The notes: generated from the sequence alone by a model not told the origin. Counted from the first letter of the stretch, positions 1 through 6,109 are shown. The stretch: 6,437 bases of DNA from Alphaproteobacteria bacterium (GCA_028281075.1 JANQKO010000008.1:1-6437); one strand, 5' to 3'. Program-made: numbers and translations.

Positions 1-770
1 ACGAAGAGGCGGATCGGCTTGCCGAAATCGATGCCGTCGTCGTCGATCCAGTCCTCGAAGCTGAACTCGCCGTCGGGCAGGTCGCTGATCGCCGCCCGGG
101 TCAGGCGTTCGGCATAGTCGATAACCTCCTGCATGTAGTCCTCGACCACCTCGCGACCGTATTGCGCGACCAGCTCGAGAAACTGGCGCTCGGCGATATG
201 GCAGGCGGCGAGCTGGGCGCGCAGGTCGCCGAAGACCTTGACCGGCACGCGCACGTTCTTCTCGATCAGCGCCCACAGCGTCGCGTTGCGCTTGCCGGCG
301 TCGTACATCTTCAGGGGCGGGATGCGCAGGCCTTCCTGATAGATCTCGGTCGAGTCGGACGCGTTCGAGCCGGCGACGCGGCCGCCGACGTCGGTGTGGT
401 GGCAGATCGTCGCGGCGAAAGCGATGCGGCGGCCGTCCTCGTAGATCGGCTTGAAGACGAAGATGTCGGGCAGGTGCATGCCGCCGTCGAAGGGGTCGTT
501 CATGATGAACACGTCGCCCGGGGCCATGTCGTCGCGGAAGTGTTCCATGGTGGCGGCGAGCGCCGTCGGGATCGAGCCGAGATGGCCCGGCAGCGTCAGG
601 CCCTGCGCCACCAGCTTGCCGTCGGCGTCGGCGAAGGCGGTCGAGAAGTCCATGTTGTCCTTCAGCACGCCGGAATAGGTCGTGCGGGTGATGGTCAGCG
701 CCATCTCGTCGGCGATCGAGAAGATCGCGTTCTTGAACAGCTCGAATTCGATCGGGTCGCGTTGCGCCAT
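1..770 (-). CDS. hyuB: N-methylhydantoinase / 5-oxoprolinase subunit B (HyuB family), N-terminal part, cut by window edge
   Basis: The minus strand from the ATG at 770-768 translates without a stop to the window edge, giving 256 complete residues that begin MAQRDPIEFELFKNAIFSIA. I recognise the HyuB family, the B subunit of ATP-dependent hydantoinases and 5-oxoprolinases that hydrolyse cyclic amides in the cytoplasm with HyuA. Family-typical blocks are DNMDFSTA (38-45), PGHLGSIPTAL (61-71), NDPFDGGMHLPD (91-102), ICHHTDVGGRVAGSNA (122-137) and GDLRAQLAACHIAERQ (181-196). The His/Asp residues of the NDP...H..D and HHTD blocks are candidate metal ligands. Full-length members are usually over 500 residues, so about half is outside the window. 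The start is supported by AAAGG seven nt upstream. No HyuA lies upstream; the preceding gene is an ABC ATPase across a 426-nt gap. The family call is firm, but the substrate (hydantoin, oxoproline or another lactam) cannot be read from this half. Confidence 0.93.
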   Translation of the reverse strand, partial: MAQRDPIEFELFKNAIFSIADEMALTITRTTYSGVLKDNMDFSTAFADADGKLVAQGLTLPGHLGSIPTALAATMEHFRDDMAPGDVFIMNDPFDGGMHLPDIFVFKPIYEDGRRIAFAATICHHTDVGGRVAGSNASDSTEIYQEGLRIPPLKMYDAGKRNATLWALIEKNVRVPVKVFGDLRAQLAACHIAERQFLELVAQYGREVVEDYMQEVIDYAERLTRAAISDLPDGEFSFEDWIDDDGIDFGKPIRLF

Positions 771-775
771 GGGAC

Positions 776-786
776 TACCTTTTATA
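776..786 (-). promoter_or_regulatory. Ribosome binding site of hyuB, with a TATAAA box directly before it
   Basis: On the minus strand, AAAGGTAG ends seven nt before the hyuB ATG and gives a reasonable Shine-Dalgarno that fixes the start. TATAAA (786-781) overlaps it and resembles a -10 box, but no good -35 sits about 17 nt upstream. Transcription from it would also begin almost at the ATG. The ribosome site is credible; the promoter reading is weak. Confidence 0.45.
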
Positions 787-987
787 TGCCGCGCGTGGGC
801 GCCGCTTATGGAACCGCATTCTGAACGGAATGACGCAAGAACAATGCCATTGACGGCGCGGCGTTGCCAACCGTCGGCGGAGCTGGAACAGGAAACGGGG
901 CGTTTGGTAAATGGACGTTTTGTCTGTGGATGACATTCCGGTATCGATCTTTCTGTTGTATTCTGTCTCACAGAACCCTCACCCCAA

Positions 988-1011
988 CCCTCTCCCGCGA
1001 GCGGGAGAGGG
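988..1011. repeat. Near-loopless 11-bp hairpin within the repeat element
   Basis: CCCTCTCCCGC (988-998) pairs perfectly with GCGGGAGAGGG (1001-1011), leaving only GA between the arms. A realistic fold is a 10-bp stem with a CGAG tetraloop. There is no following T-tract on either strand, so it is not a standard intrinsic terminator. Confidence 0.75.
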
Positions 1012-1054
1012 GGCCGCCACCGTTGGAGTTTGTTGCCCCTCTCCCGCGTGCGGG

Positions 1055-1074
1055 GTTGGACGTATACGTCCAAC
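1055..1074. repeat. Perfect 20-bp palindrome centred on GTATAC
   Basis: GTTGGACGTATACGTCCAAC equals its own reverse complement over all 20 positions; symmetry breaks at 1054 and 1075 (G/G). An 8-nt copy of one arm, CCGTTGGA, also occurs at 1020-1027 and pairs with TCCAACGG at 1069-1076. A perfect dyad of this size could be a dimeric protein site, but its position inside the repeat makes it more likely part of that element. Confidence 0.8.
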
Positions 1075-1146
1075 GGAGGGACCCGCGAGTGGCAGCTCGT
1101 GGGAGGGTGAGGGTCGACAGCTTCACCGCCGAAATGAGCATTCGCG

Positions 1147-1163
1147 GGCTTGCGCAGCAAGCC
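1147..1163. other. Small stem-loop downstream of the ABC operon
   Basis: GGCTTGC (1147-1153) and GCAAGCC (1157-1163) form a perfect 7-bp stem with a 3-nt loop, 34 nt past the stop codon of the ATPase gene. On the minus strand it is not followed by a run of T. It is therefore at best a weak or factor-assisted 3' end, or a stability element, rather than a classical terminator. Confidence 0.35.
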
Positions 1164-1196
1164 AACGGACCCTTGCCTCGGTTACCCGTCGGCGTA

Positions 1197-2276
1197 TCAG
1201 GCGGATTGTGGCGCCGGCGTGGTTGGCATGCGGATGCGGCCCTGCGAGGCGGCGTCGAAGAAGAAGGCGTGATCGACGTCGAAATCGATGCCGACCGGCG
1301 TGCCGATCGCCTGCTCGTAGTTCTTGTCCATCTTCACGACGGCGAACTGCTCGCCAATGCGGCAGGTGACCAGCGTATGGTCACCGGTGAGCTCGGTCGC
1401 ATAGATCTCGGCCTCGATCCGGCCCTGGCCCGCCGCGACGGTGCGGCAATCCTCGGGCCGCACGCCCATCACCGCGGCGCCGGCATGGGCGGCCGCCGGC
1501 GTGTTGAGGCCGAAGCCGGGACCGGCGAACGCGCCGTTCCGCATGGCGCCCTCCAGGAAATTCATCGGCGGCGAGCCGACGAAGCCGGCGACGAACAGGT
1601 TTTCCGGGTCGTTGTAGATCTCGCGCGGCGTGCCGAGCTGCTGAATGCGGCCCTGGTTCAGGATGGCGACGCGGTGGGCCAGCGTCATCGCCTCGATCTG
1701 GTCGTGGGTGACGTAGACCGTGGTGACGCCGAGCTCGTGCTGCATGTGCTTGAGCTCCGAGCGCATGTGCACGCGCAGCTTGGCGTCCAGGTTCGACAGC
1801 GGCTCGTCCATCAGGAAGGCCGCCGGCCGGCGCACCATGGCCCGGGCCAGCGCCACGCGCTGACGCTGGCCGCCCGAAAGCTGGCGCGGATAGCGGTCGA
1901 GCAGCGCGTCGAGCTGCACCTGCCGCGCCACCTCGCGCACGGCCCGGTCGCGCTCGGCCGCCGGCGTCTTGCGCAGCACCAGCGGGTAGGCGATGTTCTG
2001 CGCCACCGTCTTGTGCGGGTAGAGCGCGTTGCTCTGGAACACCATGGCGACGTCGCGGTATTTCGGCAGCACGTCGGTGACGTCGCGCTCGCCGATGAAG
2101 ATCCGGCCGCCGCTGGCCGTCTCCAGACCGGCGATCATGCGCAGGGCCGTGGTCTTGCCGCAGCCGGACGGGCCGAGCAGGACCAGGAACTCGCCGGGCT
2201 CGACGGTCATGCTGAGTTCGTGCAGCACCTGGACGGCGCCAAAGGATTTCGAAAGCCGGTCGAGCCTGATCCGCAT
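1197..2276 (-). CDS. Carbohydrate ABC importer ATPase, MalK/UgpC/MsmK type
   Basis: This 359-residue protein is the cytoplasmic motor of the importer and would act as a homodimer under the two permeases. All ATPase motifs are intact: Walker A GPSGCGKTT (35-43), Q-loop VFQSNALYPH with Q81, signature LSGGQRQR (133-140), Walker B FLMDEP with D157 and E158, D-loop SNLDAK (161-166) and H-loop VTHDQ with H191. After about residue 235 comes the C-terminal TOBE-like regulatory region of this family, including GVRPED (271-276). The length is normal for the MalK/UgpC group. The ATG at 2276 lies 7 nt after the permease stop, and GAAGGG inside the end of that gene can serve as ribosome site. It is the last gene of the operon. 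Family and role are firm. Automatic pipelines often name such proteins UgpC, but a glycerol-phosphate substrate is not implied. Confidence 0.96.
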   Translation of the reverse strand: MRIRLDRLSKSFGAVQVLHELSMTVEPGEFLVLLGPSGCGKTTALRMIAGLETASGGRIFIGERDVTDVLPKYRDVAMVFQSNALYPHKTVAQNIAYPLVLRKTPAAERDRAVREVARQVQLDALLDRYPRQLSGGQRQRVALARAMVRRPAAFLMDEPLSNLDAKLRVHMRSELKHMQHELGVTTVYVTHDQIEAMTLAHRVAILNQGRIQQLGTPREIYNDPENLFVAGFVGSPPMNFLEGAMRNGAFAGPGFGLNTPAAAHAGAAVMGVRPEDCRTVAAGQGRIEAEIYATELTGDHTLVTCRIGEQFAVVKMDKNYEQAIGTPVGIDFDVDHAFFFDAASQGRIRMPTTPAPQSA

Positions 2277-2283
2277 GCCGTGC

Positions 2284-3342
2284 TCAGCCCTTCACCGCGC
2301 CGATCAGCAGGCCGCGCGCGATGAACTTCTGCAGCGCCACGGCGACGGCGGTGACCGGCAGGATCATGATCACGATCAGCACCGACATGTACCACCATTG
2401 CGGCCCGCGCGTGGCGTTCTGGGCCGAGACCAGCAGCGGCATGGTCTGGGCGTCGACGGTGGAGAGGAACAGCGCCAGCAGGTATTCGTTCCAGGCCAGC
2501 ACCAGCACCAGCAGCGACGTGGCGGCGAGGCCGGGCTTGGCCAGCGGCAGCACGACGTCGAAGAAGATGCGGTAGCGCGAGGCGCCGTCGATCTGCGCGC
2601 TCTCTTCCAGGTCGGTGGGGATCGAGGCGAAGAAGTCGTACATCAGCCAGACGACGATCGGCAGGTTCACGGTCATGTAGGTCAGGATCAGCGCCAGGTG
2701 CGTGTCCAGCAGGCCGAGCTGCTGGAACATCACGTAGATCGGGATCGCGGCCACGACCGGCGGCAGGATGCGCTGCGAGATGATCCAGAACAGGATGTCG
2801 CCGTTGCCGACGCTGCGCCGGAAGCGGCCGGCGAGCGCCCGGGCCAGGAACACGAAGACGGCGATGCCGGCGACGGCTGCCAACTGCCAGGGCACGCCGA
2901 AGGCGATTACCGCGACGACGACGGCGGCGAGCGCGACGACGAACAGCCCGATCGTGCCGAGCTTCGGCCGGTAGTCGATGCGGGCGAGCGCATAGGCGGC
3001 CATGCTGCCGACGACGACGGCGAGCGCCGTGCTGGCGCCGGCGATGATCACCGAGTTCAGGTAGGGACGGAAGGTGTCGCGGCCGATCTCGACGAAGATG
3101 TAGTGCCAGGCATGCGGCGACGGCGTGAAGTCGACGAAGGGCAGGTAGTTCGGCCCGTCGGCGACGTGGATCGGCAGCTTCAGCGAGGTCACCAGCAGCC
3201 AGTAGAACGGAAACAGCACCACGAAGGTCCAGAACAGCAGGCCGGCATAGACCAGCACCCGGGTCGCCGGCGCCTGCCGGCCGAGGCGCCTCGGCTCGAA
3301 CAGGCGCGATGCCCAGGACCGCGGCGGCACGGCGCCGGTCAT
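2284..3342 (-). CDS. MalG-like ABC importer permease with an apparent extra two-helix insertion
   Basis: This 352-residue inner-membrane protein is the second permease half. The ATG at 3342 overlaps the stop of the upstream permease (ATGA) and has GGGAG eight nt upstream. The frame stays open further upstream, but that part only overlaps the other permease gene. The EAA loop that contacts the ATPase is clear, EESAQIDGASRYRIFFDVV from 246, followed by LPLAKPG. Hydrophobic segments lie near 29-51, 94-118, 131-150, 152-170, 183-205, 213-237, 273-294 and 319-340. Typical MalG relatives have about 270-300 residues and six helices. Here roughly residues 128-180 separate AYALARIDYRPK from the ILFWIISQRILPPVV block that normally follows almost directly. 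That adds a helical hairpin flanked by RPK and RFRRS, consistent with a cytoplasm-out-cytoplasm path. Family assignment is secure; the insertion is judged by eye. Confidence 0.94.
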   Translation of the reverse strand: MTGAVPPRSWASRLFEPRRLGRQAPATRVLVYAGLLFWTFVVLFPFYWLLVTSLKLPIHVADGPNYLPFVDFTPSPHAWHYIFVEIGRDTFRPYLNSVIIAGASTALAVVVGSMAAYALARIDYRPKLGTIGLFVVALAAVVVAVIAFGVPWQLAAVAGIAVFVFLARALAGRFRRSVGNGDILFWIISQRILPPVVAAIPIYVMFQQLGLLDTHLALILTYMTVNLPIVVWLMYDFFASIPTDLEESAQIDGASRYRIFFDVVLPLAKPGLAATSLLVLVLAWNEYLLALFLSTVDAQTMPLLVSAQNATRGPQWWYMSVLIVIMILPVTAVAVALQKFIARGLLIGAVKG

Positions 3343-4445
3343 CGCCCGTGCTCCCGGTATCGCAGCACGACCAGGTTGAAGAAGGACACGCAGAGGATGA
3401 TCGCCACGAACAGCAGCATATAGGAGACCGCGGCCGAGCCGCCGAGGTTCAGCGTGCGCCAGGCGATGAAGGCGTGCAGCGTCATCGATTCCGTGGCGAT
3501 GCCGGGGCCGCCGTTGGTCAGGACGTTCGGCAGGTCGATGATCTTGAAGGCCTCGATCACCCGGATCAGCATCACGGTCGCGGCCACCGGCGCGATCGCC
3601 GGCCAGGTCACGTCGCGGAACACCCGCCACGGTCCGGCGCCGTCCAGTTCCGCCGCCTCGACCTGGTCGCGCGGCTGGTTCTCGATCGCCGCCAGCATGA
3701 CGATGAAGATGAAGGGAATCCACTGCCAGGAGTCGCCGATCACCACGACCAGCCGGGCCGACCAGGCGTCCGACGCCCAGGCGAAATCGCCGAGGCCGAA
3801 GGCGGCCCAGACCGGCGCGAACGGCCCCTTGGTCATGTCGGCCAGCATGCGGAAGGTGTAGGCGATGCCGACCGGCGTCACCATCAGCGGCAGGAAGAAC
3901 ACGACCCTAAAGAACGTCCGGCCGACGACCGGCTGGGCGCAGAGCAGGGCCAGCCCGAGGCCGGCCAGGAATTGCGCCGAACAGCCGACGATGACGTAGA
4001 ACAGCGTCACCATGAGCGAGCCGAGCGCGCCGCCGGGCGCGAGCGTGACGCTGGCCAGGGCCACCAGCCCCAGGGCCAGCGCCATGAAGATCAGCCGGCC
4101 GAGCAGGCCGACGACGCCGGCGCCGCCGCCGCGCAGATAGCGCCAGAGCCAATAGCCGAACGCCAGCAGCAGGCCGCCGAGCAGCAGTCCGTGCCAGACA
4201 CCCATGGCGGCGAACTTGCCGAGGAAGTGGTACTGCTCGCTGCCGAACAGCAGCTTCTCGTAGTTGCGGAAGCCGATGTAGCGCAGCTCGAACCCGCCGC
4301 GCACGAACTTGAAGCGGCTGAGCGACAGGTAGGCCGAGACCAGCAGGGGAAAGATCGAGAAGGTGAGAATGATCAACACCGTGGGCATCAGGAACACCCA
4401 GCGGGCCTGCCGGTCGAGCCATTCCGATCCGGTCGTGTTGGTCAT
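3339..4445 (-). CDS. MalF-like ABC importer permease with an apparent extra two-helix insertion
   Basis: This 368-residue inner-membrane protein is the first permease half. Family marks are the N-terminal RWVFLMPTVLIILTFSIFPLL (TM1, about 16-40), the FRNYEKLLFG block (59-68), FFLPLMVTPVGIAYTFRM (183-200), the EAA loop VEAAELDGAGPWRVFRDVTW (262-281) and LTNGGPGIATES (309-320). In ordinary MalF relatives the FRNY block is followed within about 20 residues by TM2. Here some 60 residues (about 78-141) with two extra hydrophobic stretches (80-100 and 118-136) intervene before LMVTLFYVIVGCSAQFLAGLGLALL. The linker between them carries WRYLR and a following R, fitting a cytoplasmic turn. The ATG at 4445 has no visible Shine-Dalgarno (the preceding 15 nt are CGCTGTCCGCGCGCC) and no alternative in-frame start fits. 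The gene follows the binding-protein gene by 69 nt and overlaps the next permease by 4 nt. Confidence 0.94.
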   Translation of the reverse strand: MTNTTGSEWLDRQARWVFLMPTVLIILTFSIFPLLVSAYLSLSRFKFVRGGFELRYIGFRNYEKLLFGSEQYHFLGKFAAMGVWHGLLLGGLLLAFGYWLWRYLRGGGAGVVGLLGRLIFMALALGLVALASVTLAPGGALGSLMVTLFYVIVGCSAQFLAGLGLALLCAQPVVGRTFFRVVFFLPLMVTPVGIAYTFRMLADMTKGPFAPVWAAFGLGDFAWASDAWSARLVVVIGDSWQWIPFIFIVMLAAIENQPRDQVEAAELDGAGPWRVFRDVTWPAIAPVAATVMLIRVIEAFKIIDLPNVLTNGGPGIATESMTLHAFIAWRTLNLGGSAAVSYMLLFVAIILCVSFFNLVVLRYREHGR

Positions 4446-4460
4446 GGCGCGCGGACAGCG

Positions 4461-4492
4461 GCCGCGCCGGGGCCGATCGACTCCGGCGCGGC
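4461..4492 (-). promoter_or_regulatory. 10-bp intercistronic hairpin between binding-protein and permease genes
   Basis: GCCGCGCCGG (4461-4470) and CCGGCGCGGC (4483-4492) form a perfect all-GC 10-bp stem with a 12-nt loop. It sits between the TAA of the binding-protein gene and the ATG of the MalF-like gene and has no T-tract. By analogy with other importer operons (for example the structures after malE), it could protect the upstream mRNA or attenuate readthrough, making more binding protein than permease. The structure is seen; the function is inferred. Confidence 0.55.
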
Positions 4493-4514
4493 GCCGTGTT
4501 TCACCGCTCTGCCG

Positions 4515-5999
4515 TTACTGGCCGAGCGTGGCCTTGTAGGCCGCGAGCTGGTCCTCGAGCCCCAGCTCGTCGTTCAACTCGCGCCAGCCTTCCTCGATGG
4601 TCTCCATCGCCTCGGCGACCGACAGCTCGCCCGCCAGCAGGCGCGCGATGGCCGTGTCCAGCACCACCTGCTGATAGCGCTGGTTCTGCGGGATGCGCAG
4701 GTCCAGCATCATGTTCGGGCTGTCGAGGCTGGCGCCGATGGCGCCGAGATAGTTCTCGGCCGCCTTCCGGCTCATGCCGGCGGCCGTCCAGTTCGACAGG
4801 TCCTTGAACTGTGACAGGCGATAGGGGTTGAAGCCGGTCTTGCCGATGGTGACGTCGCTGTTGGACTGGGCCGGCTGGCTCATATGGGAGAAGAAGGCGT
4901 AGGCCGCGTCCTTGACCCTGGCGTCGGCCGCCGAATTGACGCCGCCGGACCAGCCGCCGAAGGCCGCGAACGGCGCCCGGTTGACGCCGTTCACGGCATG
5001 CGGGCAGGTCCCGGCGTCGCAGGCGACGAGCTTGCCGCTCGACCGGTCCAGCACCTGGCGCGAGCCCGGCAGCATGATGGCGCCGACCTTGTCGATCACC
5101 TTCGAGCTGGCCGGATCGATGGCGAGCGTGCCGATATCGCCCCAGTCGACGGTCAGCGCGCATTGGCCGCTGGTGAACAGGCCGCGGGTGTCGCCGACGT
5201 CGAGGTTGATCTCGTCCGGCGGGCCGAAGGCGGTCGTCTTCACATAGACGTCGAGCGCGGCGGCGAAGGCGTCGTTGTTGATGAGCGGCCGCATGTCGGC
5301 GGTGTCGAAGAAGGCGCCCTGGCCGGTGCCCTTCGCCTGCAGGAAGCCGCCGGCGATCGACAGGATCGCCCAATAGGCCTGCGCGTTGCGCTTCTTCGAG
5401 ATGCAGGAGCCGTAGTCGGCCTTGCCGTCGCCGTTCATGTCCATGCCGTGCGCGGCCCCGGCAAGCGCCAGATAGTCGTCCCAGGTCTCCGGCGGCGCCT
5501 TGCCCAGCTTGTCGAGCACGTCGGTGCGGTAGTAGACCATCTGAAAATCACCGTCCAAGGTGATCATGTAGGTCCGGCCCTTGTACTGCTGGCTGAACTC
5601 GCGGAAGAACGGCGCGATGTCGTCGACCTTCAGGTCGGCGTCGGCGGCGACCCGGTCGGTCAGGTCCTCCAGATAGCCCGGCTCGACATAGTCGACCATC
5701 CATTGCGGCGCGAACACGGCGGCGTCGATGCTGTTGGTGCCGGCGGCCCAGTCGGTTAGCAACTTGTTGTAGAGGTCCGAGAACGGCACCGTGACGACGT
5801 TGACCTTGGCGCCGGTCAGCGCCTCGAAGTCCGGCGCCCGGCGCTGCAGCGGCTCGGCGATCTGCGGTCCGGTGAATGTCATGACGTTGACGGTGACGCC
5901 ATCGAAGGGCTTGTCGGCGGCGGCCGTCGAGACGGTGCCGGCGACGGCCAGCAGCGTGCCCGCCAGCACGGCGAGCGTCGAACGAATGGACTTCGGCAT
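4515..5999 (-). CDS. Periplasmic extracellular solute-binding protein of a carbohydrate-type ABC importer
   Basis: This 494-residue protein captures the solute in the periplasm. It begins with a Sec signal peptide: KSIR, a hydrophobic core from about 8 to 23, then STAAA, with probable cleavage after A28. The mature part starts with the family pattern VTVNVMTFTGPQ and shows FEALTGAKVNVVTVPFSDLYNKLLTDW, followed by YVEPGYLEDLTD (104-115), YYRTDVLDKLGKAPPETWDDY (156-176) and FGGWSGGVN (347-355), all typical of the SBP family 1/8 fold. At 494 residues it is longer than the common 400-450. An EF-hand-like loop DMNGDGKAD (187-195) and four cysteines (C199, C280, C327, C332) stand out. The cysteines could form disulfides after export. 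The start is set by GGGGAGG seven nt upstream plus the signal peptide. It heads the operon, as usual. The ligand cannot be identified from sequence. Confidence 0.95.
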   Translation of the reverse strand: MPKSIRSTLAVLAGTLLAVAGTVSTAAADKPFDGVTVNVMTFTGPQIAEPLQRRAPDFEALTGAKVNVVTVPFSDLYNKLLTDWAAGTNSIDAAVFAPQWMVDYVEPGYLEDLTDRVAADADLKVDDIAPFFREFSQQYKGRTYMITLDGDFQMVYYRTDVLDKLGKAPPETWDDYLALAGAAHGMDMNGDGKADYGSCISKKRNAQAYWAILSIAGGFLQAKGTGQGAFFDTADMRPLINNDAFAAALDVYVKTTAFGPPDEINLDVGDTRGLFTSGQCALTVDWGDIGTLAIDPASSKVIDKVGAIMLPGSRQVLDRSSGKLVACDAGTCPHAVNGVNRAPFAAFGGWSGGVNSAADARVKDAAYAFFSHMSQPAQSNSDVTIGKTGFNPYRLSQFKDLSNWTAAGMSRKAAENYLGAIGASLDSPNMMLDLRIPQNQRYQQVVLDTAIARLLAGELSVAEAMETIEEGWRELNDELGLEDQLAAYKATLGQ

Positions 6000-6006
6000 G
6001 TCTTAA

Positions 6007-6013
6007 CCTCCCC
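6007..6013 (-). promoter_or_regulatory. Strong Shine-Dalgarno of the solute-binding-protein gene
   Basis: GGGGAGG on the minus strand ends seven nt (TTAAGAC) before the ATG at 5999. It is the best ribosome site in the window and suits a highly expressed binding protein. The rest of the 110-nt gap up to the upp stop shows no clear -35/-10 pair. It also lacks a hairpin followed by T on the minus strand, so the operon promoter was not located. Confidence 0.8.
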
Positions 6014-6109
6014 TGGGTCTGGTTCTTTTTCGTCGCCGCGTTCCCGGCGTTGGACGGATCGTAGCCGGCTTTCGCGGCCGTGTCTTCGTGGACCTGTGCG
6101 TCGGCGGCG

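Larger units (their letters stand above)
975..1114. repeat. 140-bp inverted-repeat element, dispersed-repeat or MITE-like
   Basis: The element is bounded by ACCCTCACCC at 975-984 and its exact reverse complement GGGTGAGGGT at 1105-1114. Inside lie an 11-bp hairpin of CCCTCTCCCGC and its complement (988-1011), a second CCCTCTCCCGC stretch near 1037-1047, a perfect 20-bp palindrome (1055-1074), and an 8-bp stem CCCGCGAG/CTCGTGGG with one G-T pair (1082-1103). The CTCACCCCAACCCTCTCCCGC type of motif is, from general knowledge, a widespread intergenic repeat in GC-rich proteobacteria. Its spurious translations (PHPNPLPRAGEG, LSRSRERVGVRV) recur in automatic annotations. It encodes no transposase, and I see no clear target-site duplication. 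As transcribed DNA it would fold strongly and could act in mRNA 3'-end protection. Confidence 0.72.
771..1196. other. Non-coding gap between the ABC operon and hyuB
   Basis: This 426-nt stretch is the only long region without a believable gene. From low to high coordinates it holds the hyuB leader (771-960), a small perfect hairpin TTCTGT-CTC-ACAGAA (961-975), a 140-bp repeat-like element (975-1114), and about 80 nt after the ATPase stop that include a 7-bp stem-loop. Around 935-975 the base composition is visibly more AT-rich than the flanking genes. Short frames crossing it on either strand match no family I recognise and mostly translate the repeat. The hyuB promoter is presumably here, but I could not pick a convincing -35/-10 pair. 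Confidence 0.7.

Noticed and set aside
162..824. Plus-strand frame of 220 codons over the hyuB region
   Set aside because: The minus strand encodes a clear HyuB with conserved blocks; the plus frame is its shadow.
970..1120. Target-site duplication around the repeat element (ACAG occurs on both sides)
   Set aside because: The ACAG copies are at different distances from the two ends and four bases match easily by chance.
988..1163. Intrinsic terminators at the hairpins after the ABC operon
   Set aside because: None of the stems is followed by a T-tract on the minus strand, so the standard definition is not met.
968..1165. Minus-strand frame of 65 codons ending in LSRSRERVGVRVL
   Set aside because: It translates the inverted-repeat element, whose spurious proteins with this tail recur across genomes. 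There is no independent evidence of a gene.
864..2324. Long plus-strand open frame of about 486 codons
   Set aside because: It is antisense to the ATPase gene, with low-complexity R/H/D/V/A composition typical of a shadow frame in GC-rich DNA. The opposite strand has every ABC ATPase motif.
2029..3423. Long plus-strand open frame of about 464 codons, rich in Q, H, R, D and G
   Set aside because: It is the antisense shadow of the ATPase and MalG-like genes, matches no family I recognise and has no ribosome site of note.
3343..3723. N-terminal extension of the MalG-like permease to an ATG at 3723
   Set aside because: The extension lies wholly within the upstream permease gene, has arginine-rich shadow composition, and the ATGA overlap with GGGAG at 3342 gives a normal start.
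3309..4814. Long plus-strand open frame of about 501 codons
   Set aside because: It is antisense to both permeases and the end of the binding-protein gene, and composition is that of a complement frame.
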